A DNA stretch of 40,983 nt, taken from NCBI GenBank assembly GCA_038748065.1, contig JBCDJG010000045.1, positions 1-40,983 on the forward strand, written 5' to 3'. A model generated the notes under the pieces. It made no database searches. It was not told where the DNA came from and was given only the letters and a program-made list of their open reading frames with translations. The first letter of the stretch is position 1. The number at the start of each line of letters is the position of its first letter. Below, in pieces: positions 40,958 to 40,983 of this stretch. The position numbers and the translations under genes are program-made. This DNA is from JBCDJG01 sp038748065. GTDB lineage: Bacteria > Pseudomonadota > Gammaproteobacteria > Pseudomonadales > Halieaceae.

Positions 40958-40983
40958 GTCCCCTTCGTCTAGTGGCCTAGGAC
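40958..40983 (+). tRNA. tRNA-Glu, 5' part (cut by window end)
   Basis: GTCCCCT acceptor strand followed by the D-arm TCGTCTAGTGGCCTAGGAC agrees with the first 26 bases of bacterial tRNA-Glu. The anticodon lies outside the window, so the isotype is inferred from the 5' end. Confidence 0.85.

Noticed and set aside
1..40983. Mobile elements, CRISPR arrays, prophage or defence genes
   Set aside because: No transposase, integrase, spaced repeat array or nuclease/toxin gene was recognised on either strand.

Overview
The window reads as a contiguous piece of chromosome from a marine gammaproteobacterium. The gene order mnmA-hflD-purB-roxA, the pabB-thrH-cysB group, type II QueF, CysB and the tRNA genes all point to Gammaproteobacteria. 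Acyl-CoA metabolism genes, an LLM-class (F420-type) oxidoreductase and PF13557-like outer-membrane channels make a Halieaceae/OM60-NOR5-type organism my best guess; this is an inference from gene content, not from a search. Genes are packed tightly. The longest stretch without a gene is about 270 nt, so no stretch of more than 300 bases lacks one. I see no insertion sequence, prophage, CRISPR array or toxin-antitoxin pair.

Layout. 1-3873 (+): the last codons of mnmA, then hflD, purB, the ribosomal oxygenase roxA and an overlapping gene of unknown function. 3875-12862 (-): a propionate module transcribed right to left, consisting of an atypical biotin-dependent acyl-CoA carboxylase (carboxyltransferase, then a 933-residue biotin carboxylase/carrier fusion), methylmalonyl-CoA mutase, the MeaB chaperone, a small Rieske protein and a PHP-family phosphatase. 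13096-15470 (+): a divergent AraC-family regulator, likely started at TTG, and pabB. The divergent control region carries a 13-nt direct repeat spaced exactly 63 bp. 15460-20360 (-): thrH, cysB, a cytosolic 5'-nucleotidase and a large CoA-transferase/hydrolase. 20467-23215 (-): yajC away from its usual secDF partners, followed by a D-cysteine desulfhydrase/ACC-deaminase homologue and an AGCS Na+/alanine symporter. 23486-25702 (+): a MarR regulator and an acyl-CoA synthetase. 25699-28741 (-): a degenerate amidohydrolase, a GST-like protein, a SnoaL-like protein and an outer-membrane channel, in four tightly spaced genes. 28941-32891 (-): an MBL-fold hydrolase, a Bcp peroxiredoxin, a Nudix hydrolase, a flavin reductase and moaE-moaD-moaC. 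33064-35442 (+): an LLM oxidoreductase and an MFS transporter. 35420-36325 (-): a second outer-membrane channel. 36375-36462 (+): tRNA-Ser(GGA). 36463-40386 (-): an MscS-type channel and an ABC-2 exporter followed directly by queF. 40490-40873 (+): a small conserved protein. 40958-40983 (+): the start of tRNA-Glu.

How the genes work together. The central block would turn propionyl-CoA (from odd-chain, branched-chain or sterol side-chain breakdown) into succinyl-CoA, with the AraC protein as the probable switch. The acyl-CoA synthetase, CoA-transferase, amidohydrolase/GST/SnoaL operon and channel proteins suggest uptake and activation of hydrophobic carboxylic acids. The substrates cannot be read from sequence. 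No obvious defence or mobile system is present. The most unusual items are the divergent AraC control region, the enlarged carboxylase, the amidohydrolase lacking its metal ligands, and the yajC gene linked to amino-acid catabolism.
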